From positions 1 to 8,210 of the forward strand of contig JAYZDB010000273.1 in assembly GCA_036338025.1 (NCBI GenBank): DNA of 8,210 nt, in the 5' to 3' direction. Position 1 is the stretch's first letter. Each line of letters begins with the position of its first letter. The notes under the pieces are model-generated. The model had not been told where the DNA came from and did no database searches. It saw nothing but the letters and a program-made list of their open reading frames with translations. The position numbers and the translations under genes were made by a program. Positions 1-7,605 of this stretch are shown in pieces. This DNA is from JAYZDB01 sp036338025. Its GTDB lineage: Bacteria > Planctomycetota > UBA1135 > UBA2386.

Positions 1-1062
1 GTCATGGGGGACCTCGCGTTCGAGCACTACAAACTCCTGCGCCAACGATCGGCGAAGGACGGCGCCGACACCTCCAAGGAGACCATGCAGAAGATCGCGA
101 GCGCCCGGGAAGCGGCGCGCAGCAGCTACGCACATGCGATCAAGCTCGACGTCAAGCGCGGTGCCGCCCACCGCAAGCTCGGCGACATCTACGCCTGGAA
201 CGGCCAGACCGACCAGGCTCTGATCAAGTACGGCGACGCCTTGCTCCTCAATCCCCGCGCCCCCGTGCCACACACCTGGATCAGCGCCAACGTCACGCCA
301 CAGCAGTGCAGCAGCTACTATGAGGACCTCGGCAAGCGCTTCCTGACAGGCAACCCAGCCGACAAGAAGCCCGCCGCGGTATTCGCCTGGTACTGCGCAG
401 CAGCAGCGACGGCGTGCAAGAAATTCACCAAGGCTGAGAACCTCTACGAGGCGGCCATCCAGTTCGACCCTGCGTTCCGGAAAGGCTACTACTACGCGAT
501 GTACTCGGCGTACTTCTATCGCAAGAATGAGGAGGACGCGATGCGCTTCGCGATCACCTACGCAAAGATCGCCCCGAAGGAGTTCTCGGACATCATCCGT
601 GCGGTCCCCGACGATGAACGCGAACCGATCACCCAACTGATCAAGTATCTCGCCAAGCAAGCCCTCGACCAACGACTGGCTGCCGGCTGCCGGGTACTCA
701 ACCACGTCCTCGCCGGAATCCTCGACACCGCCAACGCCTGGAACAACTACGGCTTCATGGCCCGTGAATCCGGCAAGTACGATGAGAGCGAGCAGGCCTA
801 CCGCCACGCCCTCGAGATCCAACCGACCTCGGGGCAGCTGATGAACGACCTCGGCGTCATCCTGCACTTCCACAAGCGTGACCCAAAGGGCTGGAAGGAA
901 GCCGAGAAGCTCTACGTGGCGGCCCTCAAAGCTGCCCAGCGAGTCCTGGACGACGGGGCCTCGTCCATACAGGAACGTCAGACGGCGCGCACCACCCAGC
1001 AGGACGCGACCAGCAACCTCAAGGAGCTGCGCGAGCTGCTGGAGAAGATCAAGAAGGGCTGA
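1..1062 (+). CDS. TPR-repeat protein, probably missing its N-terminus
   Basis: The reading frame is open at the left edge. The first ATG is at base 4, and the segment after it already looks like a TPR helix, so the true start probably lies upstream. Numbered from that ATG, TPR-like helix pairs are visible at about residues 53-84 (LGDIYAWNGQTDQALIKY), 124-156, 160-190, 243-275 (NNYGFMARESGKYDESEQAY) and 277-312. The tail (about 313-352) is charged and looks like a coiled coil. TPR arrays act as protein-binding scaffolds, and no enzymatic domain is seen. The part in view has no signal peptide or membrane segment, but the true N-terminus is unseen, so location is unknown. The gene converges on the NRDE gene with only 6 bp between stop codons. 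The partner and pathway cannot be named. Confidence is high that it is a real coding TPR protein and low on function. Confidence 0.88.
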   Translation, partial: VMGDLAFEHYKLLRQRSAKDGADTSKETMQKIASAREAARSSYAHAIKLDVKRGAAHRKLGDIYAWNGQTDQALIKYGDALLLNPRAPVPHTWISANVTPQQCSSYYEDLGKRFLTGNPADKKPAAVFAWYCAAAATACKKFTKAENLYEAAIQFDPAFRKGYYYAMYSAYFYRKNEEDAMRFAITYAKIAPKEFSDIIRAVPDDEREPITQLIKYLAKQALDQRLAAGCRVLNHVLAGILDTANAWNNYGFMARESGKYDESEQAYRHALEIQPTSGQLMNDLGVILHFHKRDPKGWKEAEKLYVAALKAAQRVLDDGASSIQERQTARTTQQDATSNLKELRELLEKIKKG

Positions 1063-1070
1063 CGGCCCTT
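1054..1070. terminator. Short inverted repeat at convergent stop codons
   Basis: AAGGGC (1054-1059) and GCCCTT (1065-1070) form a perfect 6-bp stem with a 5-base loop. The stem-loop contains the TGA of the TPR gene and overlaps the TAA of the NRDE gene. On the minus strand it is followed by a T-rich stretch (TTCTTGATCTTC), so it fits a factor-independent terminator better for the NRDE gene. On the plus strand only a short TTT follows. The stem is short, so this is a candidate only. Confidence 0.4.
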
Positions 1071-1818
1071 ACGTTTCGAGGCGGCGCCCTAGATTGCCGT
1101 AATCCTTGTAGGGCACTTCGTCGGGGACGCCCGCCGCGTAACGCCAGATCAACCCCTGCGATGGCCGCGCTGGGATCGCGAGCAGGGCGCTCGCGACGGT
1201 CCCGTACTCGCCGCCCCGTTTAAGGATCCGATGGCCGCTGAGCGCCCCTTCATCGAGGAGTACGGGGGCCAGCGCCGCCAGCCGGTCTTCGATATCCAAG
1301 CCCGGCAACGCAGCGTCCTCGATACCTGGGATCAACAAGTCTCGCTCGCCGTGTTCATTGCTCAACACGACCCACGGATCAGGGACCTCGGCAACAGATT
1401 GGAGGCAACCCGCATGCGAAACGATCTGCGCACTCGCGCCATCCGCGACCAACAACTGGAACCCCATGAAGTCGTCAGAGTCGATCCGGTCCAATACTGC
1501 ATCGACCGCCGAGGTGACGTCCGCTTGATCCAGTGCCAGGTGCGGCAACTCCCCGCGAGTCGTGTGCACTTCTATCGGCCCCGTGTCCCCCATGCCAGCG
1601 CCACCGGCGAGGTTGGTCAGGCCAGCGAACATGCCATGCTCATTGATCCCCATCCACGTGCCTTGCGCCTGCCGATCGCGTGGCGAGAGCATCCGATTGT
1701 TCTGTCCGATAAACAAACCCGGCGGCGCCGACGGGCGGCTGCGTTGTTCGTCGCGGTTACTCGCCACGATCAGCGGATACTCGGGATCTGCCCCGCGGAA
1801 CAGGATCAGAAGGCACAT
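1069..1818 (-). CDS. NRDE family protein (TANGO2-like)
   Basis: The 249-residue product begins MCLLILF, with the invariant Cys2 of this family. It carries the diagnostic NRDE motif at residues 21-24, then GTWMGINEHG (53-62), LTN (67-69), RGELP (88-92), LSNEHG (152-157) and YGTVASALL (205-213). Order and length match the full NRDE/TANGO2 domain. An ATG 17 codons upstream is in frame, but the ATG at 1818 is preferred because it puts Cys at position 2 and has a GGAGG ribosome site 6 bases upstream. Family members are proposed to have an Ntn-hydrolase-like fold, and animal and some bacterial homologues have been linked to heme trafficking. The exact role here is unknown. No signal peptide is seen, so it is probably cytoplasmic. 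It is divergent from the secreted glycosidase-like gene and convergent with the TPR gene. Confidence 0.93.
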   Translation of the reverse strand: MCLLILFRGADPEYPLIVASNRDEQRSRPSAPPGLFIGQNNRMLSPRDRQAQGTWMGINEHGMFAGLTNLAGGAGMGDTGPIEVHTTRGELPHLALDQADVTSAVDAVLDRIDSDDFMGFQLLVADGASAQIVSHAGCLQSVAEVPDPWVVLSNEHGERDLLIPGIEDAALPGLDIEDRLAALAPVLLDEGALSGHRILKRGGEYGTVASALLAIPARPSQGLIWRYAAGVPDEVPYKDYGNLGRRLET

Positions 1819-1824
1819 GAGGTC

Positions 1825-1829
1825 CCTCC
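1825..1829 (-). promoter_or_regulatory. Ribosome binding site of the NRDE gene
   Basis: GGAGG on the minus strand lies 6 bases before the ATG at 1818. It supports this start over the in-frame ATG further upstream at 1869. Confidence 0.8.
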
Positions 1830-1905
1830 GTAGCGGTGCGTGGAAACCCAGGCCACACTTGGCACCCAAATTTGCCCTAAAAAGGGGAGTCTTGCGCTAG
1901 CCTTA

Positions 1906-1922
1906 CCGATGTCCAACATCGG
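1906..1922 (+). promoter_or_regulatory. Perfect inverted repeat running into the ribosome site
   Basis: CCGATGT (1906-1912) and ACATCGG (1916-1922) form a perfect 7-bp stem with a 3-base loop (CCA). The last two G bases of the right arm are the first two of the GGAGGT ribosome site at 1921-1926. In the mRNA this would be a tight hairpin abutting or partly covering the site that starts the 1080-residue protein. In DNA it could be a repressor operator. The repeat is read directly from the sequence; its function is inferred. Confidence 0.5.
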
Positions 1923-1926
1923 AGGT
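1921..1926 (+). promoter_or_regulatory. Ribosome binding site deciding the GTG start at 1937
   Basis: GGAGGT lies 10 bases before GTG 1937. The alternative in-frame ATG at 1997 has no purine-rich sequence in front of it, so the GTG is preferred even though the signal-peptide core starts after that ATG. Confidence 0.65.
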
Positions 1927-1936
1927 ATTTCCCTTT

Positions 1937-4900
1937 GTGAACCTCCCTTGTAGCAGCCGCGCAGCCCCCGTCCTACCCAGTACTTCCCCACCCTCAATGC
2001 ACACCAGCTCCCCAGTGTTGGCCAGTATCCTCGGTCTCGCGGCAGTCGTCTCCGCTCAGGGTGGGAAGTCGACATCCTACCTCCCGATCGAAGCACCCTT
2101 GGCGCGATCCATCGAGAGCCTGCGCAAACAATCATCCTGGGAACAAAACACCAGCTACGAAGGCAAGCGCCCCGACAAGACCCAACGCGGGGTCTACCCG
2201 GTCGGCAACGGACGGGTCTTCACGTACATCGGCCTCGGCGAGCGTGCCAACACCATGATGGCACTGACAGGCCCCACCTACGCCGATCCGAGCAAGCGGC
2301 TGCCGCGCGGCAATTTCGGCGAGTTGACCATGGATCTGGGTGACCAGGACCTCAGCACGCAGAGGGTCCGGCGGGTCACCGACGCAAACTTCGTCATCAC
2401 CGAGGACCGATCAAAGGCCGGACTCGCACTTCGCACACTGACGTTCGCGGAACCGTCAGGGACCACCATCACTCGAGTCGTGCATGTCGAGAATGGCACC
2501 AACGCAACCATCAAGGACCTGAAACTGTTCGCCCGCCTCAGCGGAAGCGCCGAGGCTCGGAACAACAAGCTCGTCGTCAACCACCGCAACTACCAGGCGG
2601 TGTTTGCACTCAGCGCAGCTGACGTTCAAGGCAATGCTCTCGTCACGGCGCTCGGGGAACTGCCAGCGGGCGCAACGTCCGAAGCCGTGCTGACGATCTC
2701 CACCGGCTCCGGAAAAGTCGAGGCCACCGATCCATCGACTAACCTCGCGACCAAGGCCGCCAAGTCAACGATTGAATGGTGGCAAAAGAAACTCCGCGGT
2801 ACGCCAAAACTGAACACCAACCATCGCAAGGTCATGGATCTGTTCCATGACTGGAAGGTGCTGATGCTCACCATGCGGGACGCGCACTCCGGCATTGTCA
2901 GCCCGATGGTCACGCGGCGGGGTGCCATGATCCGGGAGAGCACTGGACCCATCCTGACCTTTCTTCGTTACAACATGTGGGAGGAAGCGCGTGGGATCCT
3001 CGAGTACTTCCACAATGCAATCCTGCTAACTGGGGAAATACGCGAATACTTCCCGATGGACCTGGACTTCGCGGGCATCACAAACGCCAACGACTACAGC
3101 GCCATCAAGGTGCCGGATTCAGACCTTGCATCGTGGGTTGTTCTGCAGCACTTCTGGTATTTCCGTGCCACCTTGGATGCCAAGTACATCAAGACCCGGC
3201 AACCATTCCTCCTTCACCTCCTACAGAAGCAGAAGCGCGGCAAGGACACCTTGATGCAATTCAGCGGGCACGAGAACTTCATGCGCTCGGTGTTCGATCT
3301 CGACATCAACGCAATGTCGAGCAACCCACTGTTCATCGCCGAGACTCCGAGCCAAGACCGACGGTCCTACTCCCTCACCAGCGCGGTGGTGTTTCTGATG
3401 GCGATCCAGGCTTACGGCGACATGCTCAACGGAATCGACAAACTGGAGAACCCCACGAAGTGGGCAACGGAGGTCGATCCATCCGAGAGACCTGGCACCA
3501 AGTGGATGGAGCGCAGCTTCAGTGTCATGCAGGACATCGAGTCCAAATTCTACGTGCAAAATGCACAATTTCGCATCCGGGATGATCTCGAAAAGACTCT
3601 GAAGTTCGGTGAGGACTGGACCGGCTTCTTTGCACCCGCGATCTCCCCGGTCAACGGAGAACCCCACCGCGAACCATTCGCAAACATCAACCTCTTGCCG
3701 ATATGGGTCGGATTCACCTTCCCAACCGGGGAACGATCTCGTCACAACCTGCGCAACACCCTCGCGCGCCTCCACCATGCCAAGGCCACCGACGGCAAAC
3801 GCGTCAATACTCTCGTCGGCACCACTGCCACTGTCGGCCACTTTACCGGCGACGTCCCCGGCATGCTCCTGACGGCCTTGGTAGAGCGCAACGGCGTCGA
3901 TCGCACGCAGGCGCTCGAAGACTTGATGGATATTTCCGAACCGGCCTGCGAATGGGGGGTGTTATACAACCCGGAAGGCAGACCAATCGCATCATCCGGG
4001 GATACCGACTGGCCCGACCGACTGTCACCAAACGAGTGCGGCATCAACCTCGACGCTACGATCTTCGCACTCAACGGCGTCCGCCACGTCAACATCCCGA
4101 ACTTCGACAACAAGTCGATCAAGGTCAAGCTACGCCTGCCATCAGGTGCCACCTTCATGAACATGGACAATCTGAAGAAGGACGGTCGGGCCTTCAATGT
4201 CCACGTTGACGAGTTCTATGCGCCCCTGAGCCCCCTGGAGATCAAGCGAAACGACGCCCAACGAGACAAGCGTTACAAGCGGGACCCGAAGGTAGACCAC
4301 CGCCGATTCAGATTCCGAATGCGCCTTTTATCGGACAATCCCCCAGGGGGTCGCTACCAGGTCGACGCAGACGTTGTGGGCACGATGTTCGTGCGCTACC
4401 TCTACCGCGGCCAGGCTAACGGGGAATCTGGAGACATCGACGACCGTGAATTCTGGGGGCAGGACAAGGAACGTTTCTTCCTCGATGACAGCCCTATCAC
4501 CTTACCTACAAGCCAGGTACTGAAAGCGACAGAAGGGGCCGATCTACTGGTCCTGACCAACCGGTCTCAGTGCTCAGCAGTCCTCGGTAAGGACAAGATC
4601 ACCTACGTCGATACCGGCCTACCGTTCAGTGGCCGCGATCTGGTCAGACTCATGCTCAAGGACGGCAAGGCAACGCACCCCACATTGCTCCTCGATGTCG
4701 GCTACAACGCCTCCGACCGCCGTACTTTCAAGCAAGAGAAATTCTGGCAACATCGAAACTGGCAGAAGGCCCTGTCCGACTTCGAAGCTAGTGGCGGCAA
4801 GATCGTCACCAATCGGTTCGTCGAATCGTACGAGGTCGAGCGCAAGGGGACGATTGTCCAGACGGCGGCCCCCGCCGGCCGCCTGGCACTCGATGGCAAG

Positions 4901-5179
4901 TCTGCCGCGACGGCACGCTTCAAGCTGAGGTCCGAGCGAGCCCGCGATGACGTGGTCCTGCGTTTGGGTTCAGGATGCGGCTACTCGGTCCGCTGCAACA
5001 ACGAAGTGGTCGCCGAGGAATCGGGCGCACGCATGGCGATTCGGGACCAGGACAGCATGCTCCTGACCTTGAAGAAGGGTGAAAACACCATCGAGGTGCA
5101 GCTACATCCTGACGGCCCGCAGACCCTGTTTGCTCGAGTCACAGATACTCGTGGCTTGCCGCCAAGCGGAGTCCGCTGA
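1937..5179 (+). CDS. Exported six-hairpin-glycosidase-like protein, family unresolved
   Basis: The product is 1080 residues long. Residues 1-40 form an export signal: a hydrophobic core at about 26-40 (VLASILGLAAVVSA) and a likely cleavage between A40 and Q41. The GTG start gives an unusually long, weakly basic leader; starting at Met21 gives a conventional one. About 85-265 looks like the N-terminal beta-sandwich of GH65/GH95-like enzymes (YPVGNGRVFTYIGLG at 87-101; TGPTY 111-115). About 295-715 resembles an (alpha/alpha)6 toroid: FHDWKVLMLTMRDAHSG (303-319), RESTGPILTFLRYNMWEEAR (333-352), GEIREYFPMDLDF (366-378), SEPACEWGV (667-675). About 770-797 is strikingly Arg/Lys-rich. About 980-1070 looks like a small C-terminal beta-domain ending in LKKGENTIEV. 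A periplasmic or surface role in carbohydrate breakdown is inferred; substrate and catalytic residues cannot be assigned. Glu334 and acidic residues in 667-700 are only candidates. It is convergent with the anti-sigma gene. Confidence 0.85.
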   Translation: MNLPCSSRAAPVLPSTSPPSMHTSSPVLASILGLAAVVSAQGGKSTSYLPIEAPLARSIESLRKQSSWEQNTSYEGKRPDKTQRGVYPVGNGRVFTYIGLGERANTMMALTGPTYADPSKRLPRGNFGELTMDLGDQDLSTQRVRRVTDANFVITEDRSKAGLALRTLTFAEPSGTTITRVVHVENGTNATIKDLKLFARLSGSAEARNNKLVVNHRNYQAVFALSAADVQGNALVTALGELPAGATSEAVLTISTGSGKVEATDPSTNLATKAAKSTIEWWQKKLRGTPKLNTNHRKVMDLFHDWKVLMLTMRDAHSGIVSPMVTRRGAMIRESTGPILTFLRYNMWEEARGILEYFHNAILLTGEIREYFPMDLDFAGITNANDYSAIKVPDSDLASWVVLQHFWYFRATLDAKYIKTRQPFLLHLLQKQKRGKDTLMQFSGHENFMRSVFDLDINAMSSNPLFIAETPSQDRRSYSLTSAVVFLMAIQAYGDMLNGIDKLENPTKWATEVDPSERPGTKWMERSFSVMQDIESKFYVQNAQFRIRDDLEKTLKFGEDWTGFFAPAISPVNGEPHREPFANINLLPIWVGFTFPTGERSRHNLRNTLARLHHAKATDGKRVNTLVGTTATVGHFTGDVPGMLLTALVERNGVDRTQALEDLMDISEPACEWGVLYNPEGRPIASSGDTDWPDRLSPNECGINLDATIFALNGVRHVNIPNFDNKSIKVKLRLPSGATFMNMDNLKKDGRAFNVHVDEFYAPLSPLEIKRNDAQRDKRYKRDPKVDHRRFRFRMRLLSDNPPGGRYQVDADVVGTMFVRYLYRGQANGESGDIDDREFWGQDKERFFLDDSPITLPTSQVLKATEGADLLVLTNRSQCSAVLGKDKITYVDTGLPFSGRDLVRLMLKDGKATHPTLLLDVGYNASDRRTFKQEKFWQHRNWQKALSDFEASGGKIVTNRFVESYEVERKGTIVQTAAPAGRLALDGKSAATARFKLRSERARDDVVLRLGSGCGYSVRCNNEVVAEESGARMAIRDQDSMLLTLKKGENTIEVQLHPDGPQTLFARVTDTRGLPPSGVR

Positions 5180-5208
5180 GCGCGAGACTCCTCACTTACG
5201 CTTGGCGG
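5159..5208. terminator. Nested inverted repeat across both stop codons
   Basis: The outer arms CCGCCAAGCG (5159-5168) and CGCTTGGCGG (5199-5208) are a perfect 10-bp inverted repeat. Inside them GAGTC (5169-5173) pairs with GACTC (5186-5190), leaving a 12-base loop and an 8-base bulge on the right side. The structure spans the 12-bp gap and both stop codons (TGA 5177-5179 on plus, TGA 5194-5192 on minus), and its outer arms lie in the last codons of both genes. It is nearly symmetric and could end transcription from both sides. No long T tract follows on either strand, so a role in blocking read-through or in mRNA 3' protection is equally possible. Confidence 0.55.
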
Positions 5209-6877
5209 GCACGACTTGCGCACGACGCAGGACCAGCATGAAGTACAGATCCTCCGGTCTGTCACCTGGGGTGGACAATCCTCGGTTCGCCGCCCGCTGG
5301 ATCCGCATCCGAACCGGGCCGGTCGCGCCGTTCTTGCCCTGGAGTTGCTGGGTGCGGGCCGCAAAAGCCGCGGTCTCCGCCAGGTAGCCCCGAAGCTCAA
5401 GGAAGAACTTCTGCAACTGCGCCTGATCACCATGGACCATGTAGACATCGTCCCCAGCCCGCCATCCGTATTGCTGGGACTCAACAGGCACTGCGACCTT
5501 CTGTGTCGATGGCTTCAGCTGCTCCGTGATGCGCAGGGTTCGAGCCTGATCCGGCACTTCGACTGCCTTCTTGCCAGACAAGAAATACTTGAAGATCGGC
5601 GCCTCCGAGACACCACGGACCGACTCCTTCGTCACTAAAGAACCGACCACACCTGGCAAGTTGAACACAAGTACCGGCATCGTTTCGACGGCACCCTTGC
5701 CTTGGGCAAAAAGCGCCGAACGCTTGCGATCAATACCTTCTGCGTTCGCGCTGTCTCGGGACTTCGTCTTCTTGTCAGCATTTCCGGACGCCTTGCTGTC
5801 GGCCTTGCGCTCGCCAGCCAGGCCCGTCCCAACAGCGACCTTCGACTCTTCCGTCCGTCCCTGGGCTTGACGCGCCGCCGGGCTCGCCGATCGCGCGCGC
5901 ACCGGCCGCTTCGCGACTTCTTCCAGGGTCGCGACTTCCTTGAGGTAGACCAGCGCCAGATCACGTAGCGACCTGCCCGGTTGCCCGGTCGATGCCGGAA
6001 CTCCGAGGTTGCGCCTATTACTCTCGGCTGGGAGTTCCGCGGCGGCCTGGCCATCGAGAGCCTTCTGCTTGGAATTCAGAGCACCGACCTTGCTGGCCTG
6101 CTTGTCGACGGTCGTGCGGCGGAACCGACCGCGCTCGCCGCCTGCCAGTTTCCAATCATCCGACCCTGTGGTCACACGATTCTCGGCCTGCTTCTTGCCG
6201 TCAGCGCCAAGTCCCGACCGAGTTTTCAAGGCGCCCGACGAATCGCCACGGACCGCGTCTTTTTCGGCGGACTTCTCGACGACGATTGGTTTGACCGACT
6301 TCCCGGCCTGACCTTGCCCGGACTTCTGAAGCTTGTCGGTCAGCGGCAGCGCCTTGCGACCGCCTACTGCTTTGGCCACGTCGCTTCGTTCGGACTCCGG
6401 GGGCCTGGCAGCGCGAAACTGGGGCTCGCGTTGCTTGTCATGGCGCTGCCTGGTCGCGCGATCGTCGTCCTCGCTCGACTCATTGAGGGCGAGTTCTTCT
6501 TCGGATTCAAGACGTCCGGGACCAAGCGTCTCGGTCAGGATAACCATCAAGGAGATCATCGCCGCGGCAGCCAACAGGCTACCGAGGAGCGGTCCGAGTC
6601 GGCGGCGCGGTGGCGGCGTAGCGAGCTGATCCAAGACGCGCGGGACAAGATCCGCCGGCGGCTCGAGCTCCGGATGGCTCGGCAGCTCGCTTCGCAGCAA
6701 ACCAACCATGGCACGGTACTGATCTGCAGCGGCGCGCAGATCCTCATCACGACGGAGTTCGTCCTCCAACTGCGCGAGTTCCGCGGGGTCGAGCCGACCG
6801 TCCACCCAGTCGGCGAACCGTTCGTCGAGTTTGAAACCCTCCCCACCGTCGATTCCATCGTCATCTCGATGTGTCAT
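5192..6877 (-). CDS. Putative membrane anti-sigma factor with long charged linker
   Basis: The product is 561 residues. Residues 15-65 (ERFADWVDGRLDPAELAQLE and on) match the cytoplasmic N-terminal region of ECF anti-sigma factors, but the HxxxCxxC zinc motif of the zf-HC2 group is absent. Three arginines (91-93) precede one transmembrane segment at about 95-115, predicting N-in, C-out topology. Residues 118-399 are a low-complexity linker rich in Lys, Arg, Asp, Glu, Ser, Ala and Gly. About 400-561 looks folded: it begins MPVLVFNLPGVVGSLV and later has DDVYMVHGDQAQLQKF. This would be the sensing part outside the membrane. The ATG overlaps the sigma stop as ATGA, and AAGGAG lies 8 bases upstream, so translation is probably coupled. 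The role is inferred from position, N-terminus and topology. Most family members are much shorter. Confidence 0.85.
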   Translation of the reverse strand: MTHRDDDGIDGGEGFKLDERFADWVDGRLDPAELAQLEDELRRDEDLRAAADQYRAMVGLLRSELPSHPELEPPADLVPRVLDQLATPPPRRRLGPLLGSLLAAAAMISLMVILTETLGPGRLESEEELALNESSEDDDRATRQRHDKQREPQFRAARPPESERSDVAKAVGGRKALPLTDKLQKSGQGQAGKSVKPIVVEKSAEKDAVRGDSSGALKTRSGLGADGKKQAENRVTTGSDDWKLAGGERGRFRRTTVDKQASKVGALNSKQKALDGQAAAELPAESNRRNLGVPASTGQPGRSLRDLALVYLKEVATLEEVAKRPVRARSASPAARQAQGRTEESKVAVGTGLAGERKADSKASGNADKKTKSRDSANAEGIDRKRSALFAQGKGAVETMPVLVFNLPGVVGSLVTKESVRGVSEAPIFKYFLSGKKAVEVPDQARTLRITEQLKPSTQKVAVPVESQQYGWRAGDDVYMVHGDQAQLQKFFLELRGYLAETAAFAARTQQLQGKNGATGPVRMRIQRAANRGLSTPGDRPEDLYFMLVLRRAQVVPAKRK

Positions 6878-7557
6878 GGGGTGAACTCCTTGAGTAGCTT
6901 CTGCAAGATCAGTCGACCGCGGTGTATGCGGGAACGGACGGTACCCGGCTGCAAATCGAGGATGCTAGCAATTTCCTCGTAGGACATCCCCTGCATGTCC
7001 CGTAGCAGGACACACTCACGAAACTCCTCGGGTAGCCGTTGCACTGCGGCCTTGACTGCACTCGCGACATCCTTGTGGTAGGCAAGATCCTCGGGACCCG
7101 CCTCATGAGTCACTGGATCGATCGACGCATCGTCCTGTCCCGCGACCGGCGCGTCCAGGGAGTAGGTCGGCCGATCCCTCTTGAGGGCCTTGCGACGCCG
7201 GAATTCGCTGATGCAGAGGTTCATCGTGATCTTGTGTAACCAGGTGCCGAACAGGGACCGCCCATCGAAGGAATCGATGGCACGAAACGCCCGCAGGAAC
7301 ACCTCCTGGGATATGTCGGCGGCGGTGTGTCGGTCGCAGCCCAACATGCGGATCACGAGCCGGAAGACCCGCTTCTGGTGGGTCTCCATGAGCCAGCGAA
7401 AGGCGTCTTCATCGCCCGCCTGGGCCCTTCCCAGGGCCTCGGCTTGCTGGTCGTAAAGCTCTTGATCTACAGTGGGAAGCGCCGAATCACCGGCCTCCAG
7501 CGGTGCCAGACGCTGGCTTTCCTGGACGGTTCCCTGTTGATCCGGTTTTTCGTGCAC
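6874..7557 (-). CDS. ECF-type RNA polymerase sigma factor
   Basis: With the GTG start at 7557 the product has 227 residues, slightly long for the family because of a 45-residue N-terminal tail rich in Gln, Glu and Asp. Region 2 is at about 50-121 (DAFRWLMETHQKRVFRLV; DISQEVFLRAFRAI at 81-94; FGTWLHKITMNLCISEFRRR). Region 4 is at about 169-224, with the helix-turn-helix MSYEEIASILDLQPGTVRSR (191-210). It directs RNA polymerase to stress or envelope promoters and is presumably held by the anti-sigma factor encoded immediately downstream. The frame stays open to 7938, but that extension runs antisense through the CPCC gene and is low-complexity, so it is unlikely to be translated. GTG 7557 has no good ribosome site, so the start is uncertain. 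No other ATG, GTG or TTG lies before region 2. Confidence 0.95.
   Translation of the reverse strand: MHEKPDQQGTVQESQRLAPLEAGDSALPTVDQELYDQQAEALGRAQAGDEDAFRWLMETHQKRVFRLVIRMLGCDRHTAADISQEVFLRAFRAIDSFDGRSLFGTWLHKITMNLCISEFRRRKALKRDRPTYSLDAPVAGQDDASIDPVTHEAGPEDLAYHKDVASAVKAAVQRLPEEFRECVLLRDMQGMSYEEIASILDLQPGTVRSRIHRGRLILQKLLKEFTP
6886..6891 (-). promoter_or_regulatory. Ribosome binding site of the anti-sigma gene
   Basis: AAGGAG on the minus strand lies inside the last codons of the sigma gene, 8 bases before the ATG at 6877. Together with the ATGA overlap it points to coupled, roughly stoichiometric translation of the two proteins. Confidence 0.75.
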
Positions 7558-7584
7558 GAGGCCGTAAGATAGCGTGAGTCTGGC

Positions 7585-7595
7585 TGAACGGTTCA
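7585..7595. promoter_or_regulatory. Palindrome TGAAC-G-GTTCA in divergent promoter region
   Basis: TGAAC (7585-7589) and GTTCA (7591-7595) are perfect inverted arms around one base. The site sits in the roughly 55-bp gap between the sigma gene and the CPCC gene. On the minus strand it reads TGAACC followed 16 bases later by GCTATCTT, which resembles the GAAC-type -35 and spacing of ECF-dependent promoters and would fit autoregulation. That promoter would place the transcript start only a few bases before GTG 7557. A short palindrome like this can occur by chance. Confidence 0.3.
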
Positions 7596-7600
7596 ATCTC

Positions 7601-7605
7601 GGAAG
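7601..7605 (+). promoter_or_regulatory. Ribosome binding site of the CPCC gene, within a palindrome
   Basis: GGAAG lies 7 bases before ATG 7613 and decides this start over an in-frame GTG at 7574. The same bases are the left arm of GGAAG-AA-CTTCC (7601-7612), which ends directly at the start codon. The two-base gap is too small for an RNA hairpin with full pairing, so a DNA operator is the more plausible role if there is one. Confidence 0.55.

Noticed and set aside
1231..1833. 200-residue open frame on the plus strand
   Set aside because: It is fully antisense to the NRDE gene, whose motifs are unmistakable; its composition is Arg-rich shadow-like.
1860..1875. Sigma-54-like promoter, TGGCAC followed by TTGC
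   Set aside because: The GG and GC elements are 11 bases apart rather than the strict 10, and no enhancer-binding regulator or A/T-rich context supports it.
1806..1936. Sigma-70-type -35/-10 boxes in the NRDE/glycosidase divergent gap (for example TTGCCC and TAGCCT)
   Set aside because: The boxes match poorly and the spacing is about 20 bases, so no promoter can be called by eye.
3221..3841. 206-residue open frame on the minus strand inside the glycosidase-like gene
   Set aside because: It is antisense to a continuous 1080-residue frame with domain-like sequence, and it has no motif of its own.
5981..6982. 333-residue open frame on the plus strand
   Set aside because: It lies antisense to the anti-sigma and sigma genes, has no recognisable domain, and is explained by the GC-rich codon bias of the real genes.
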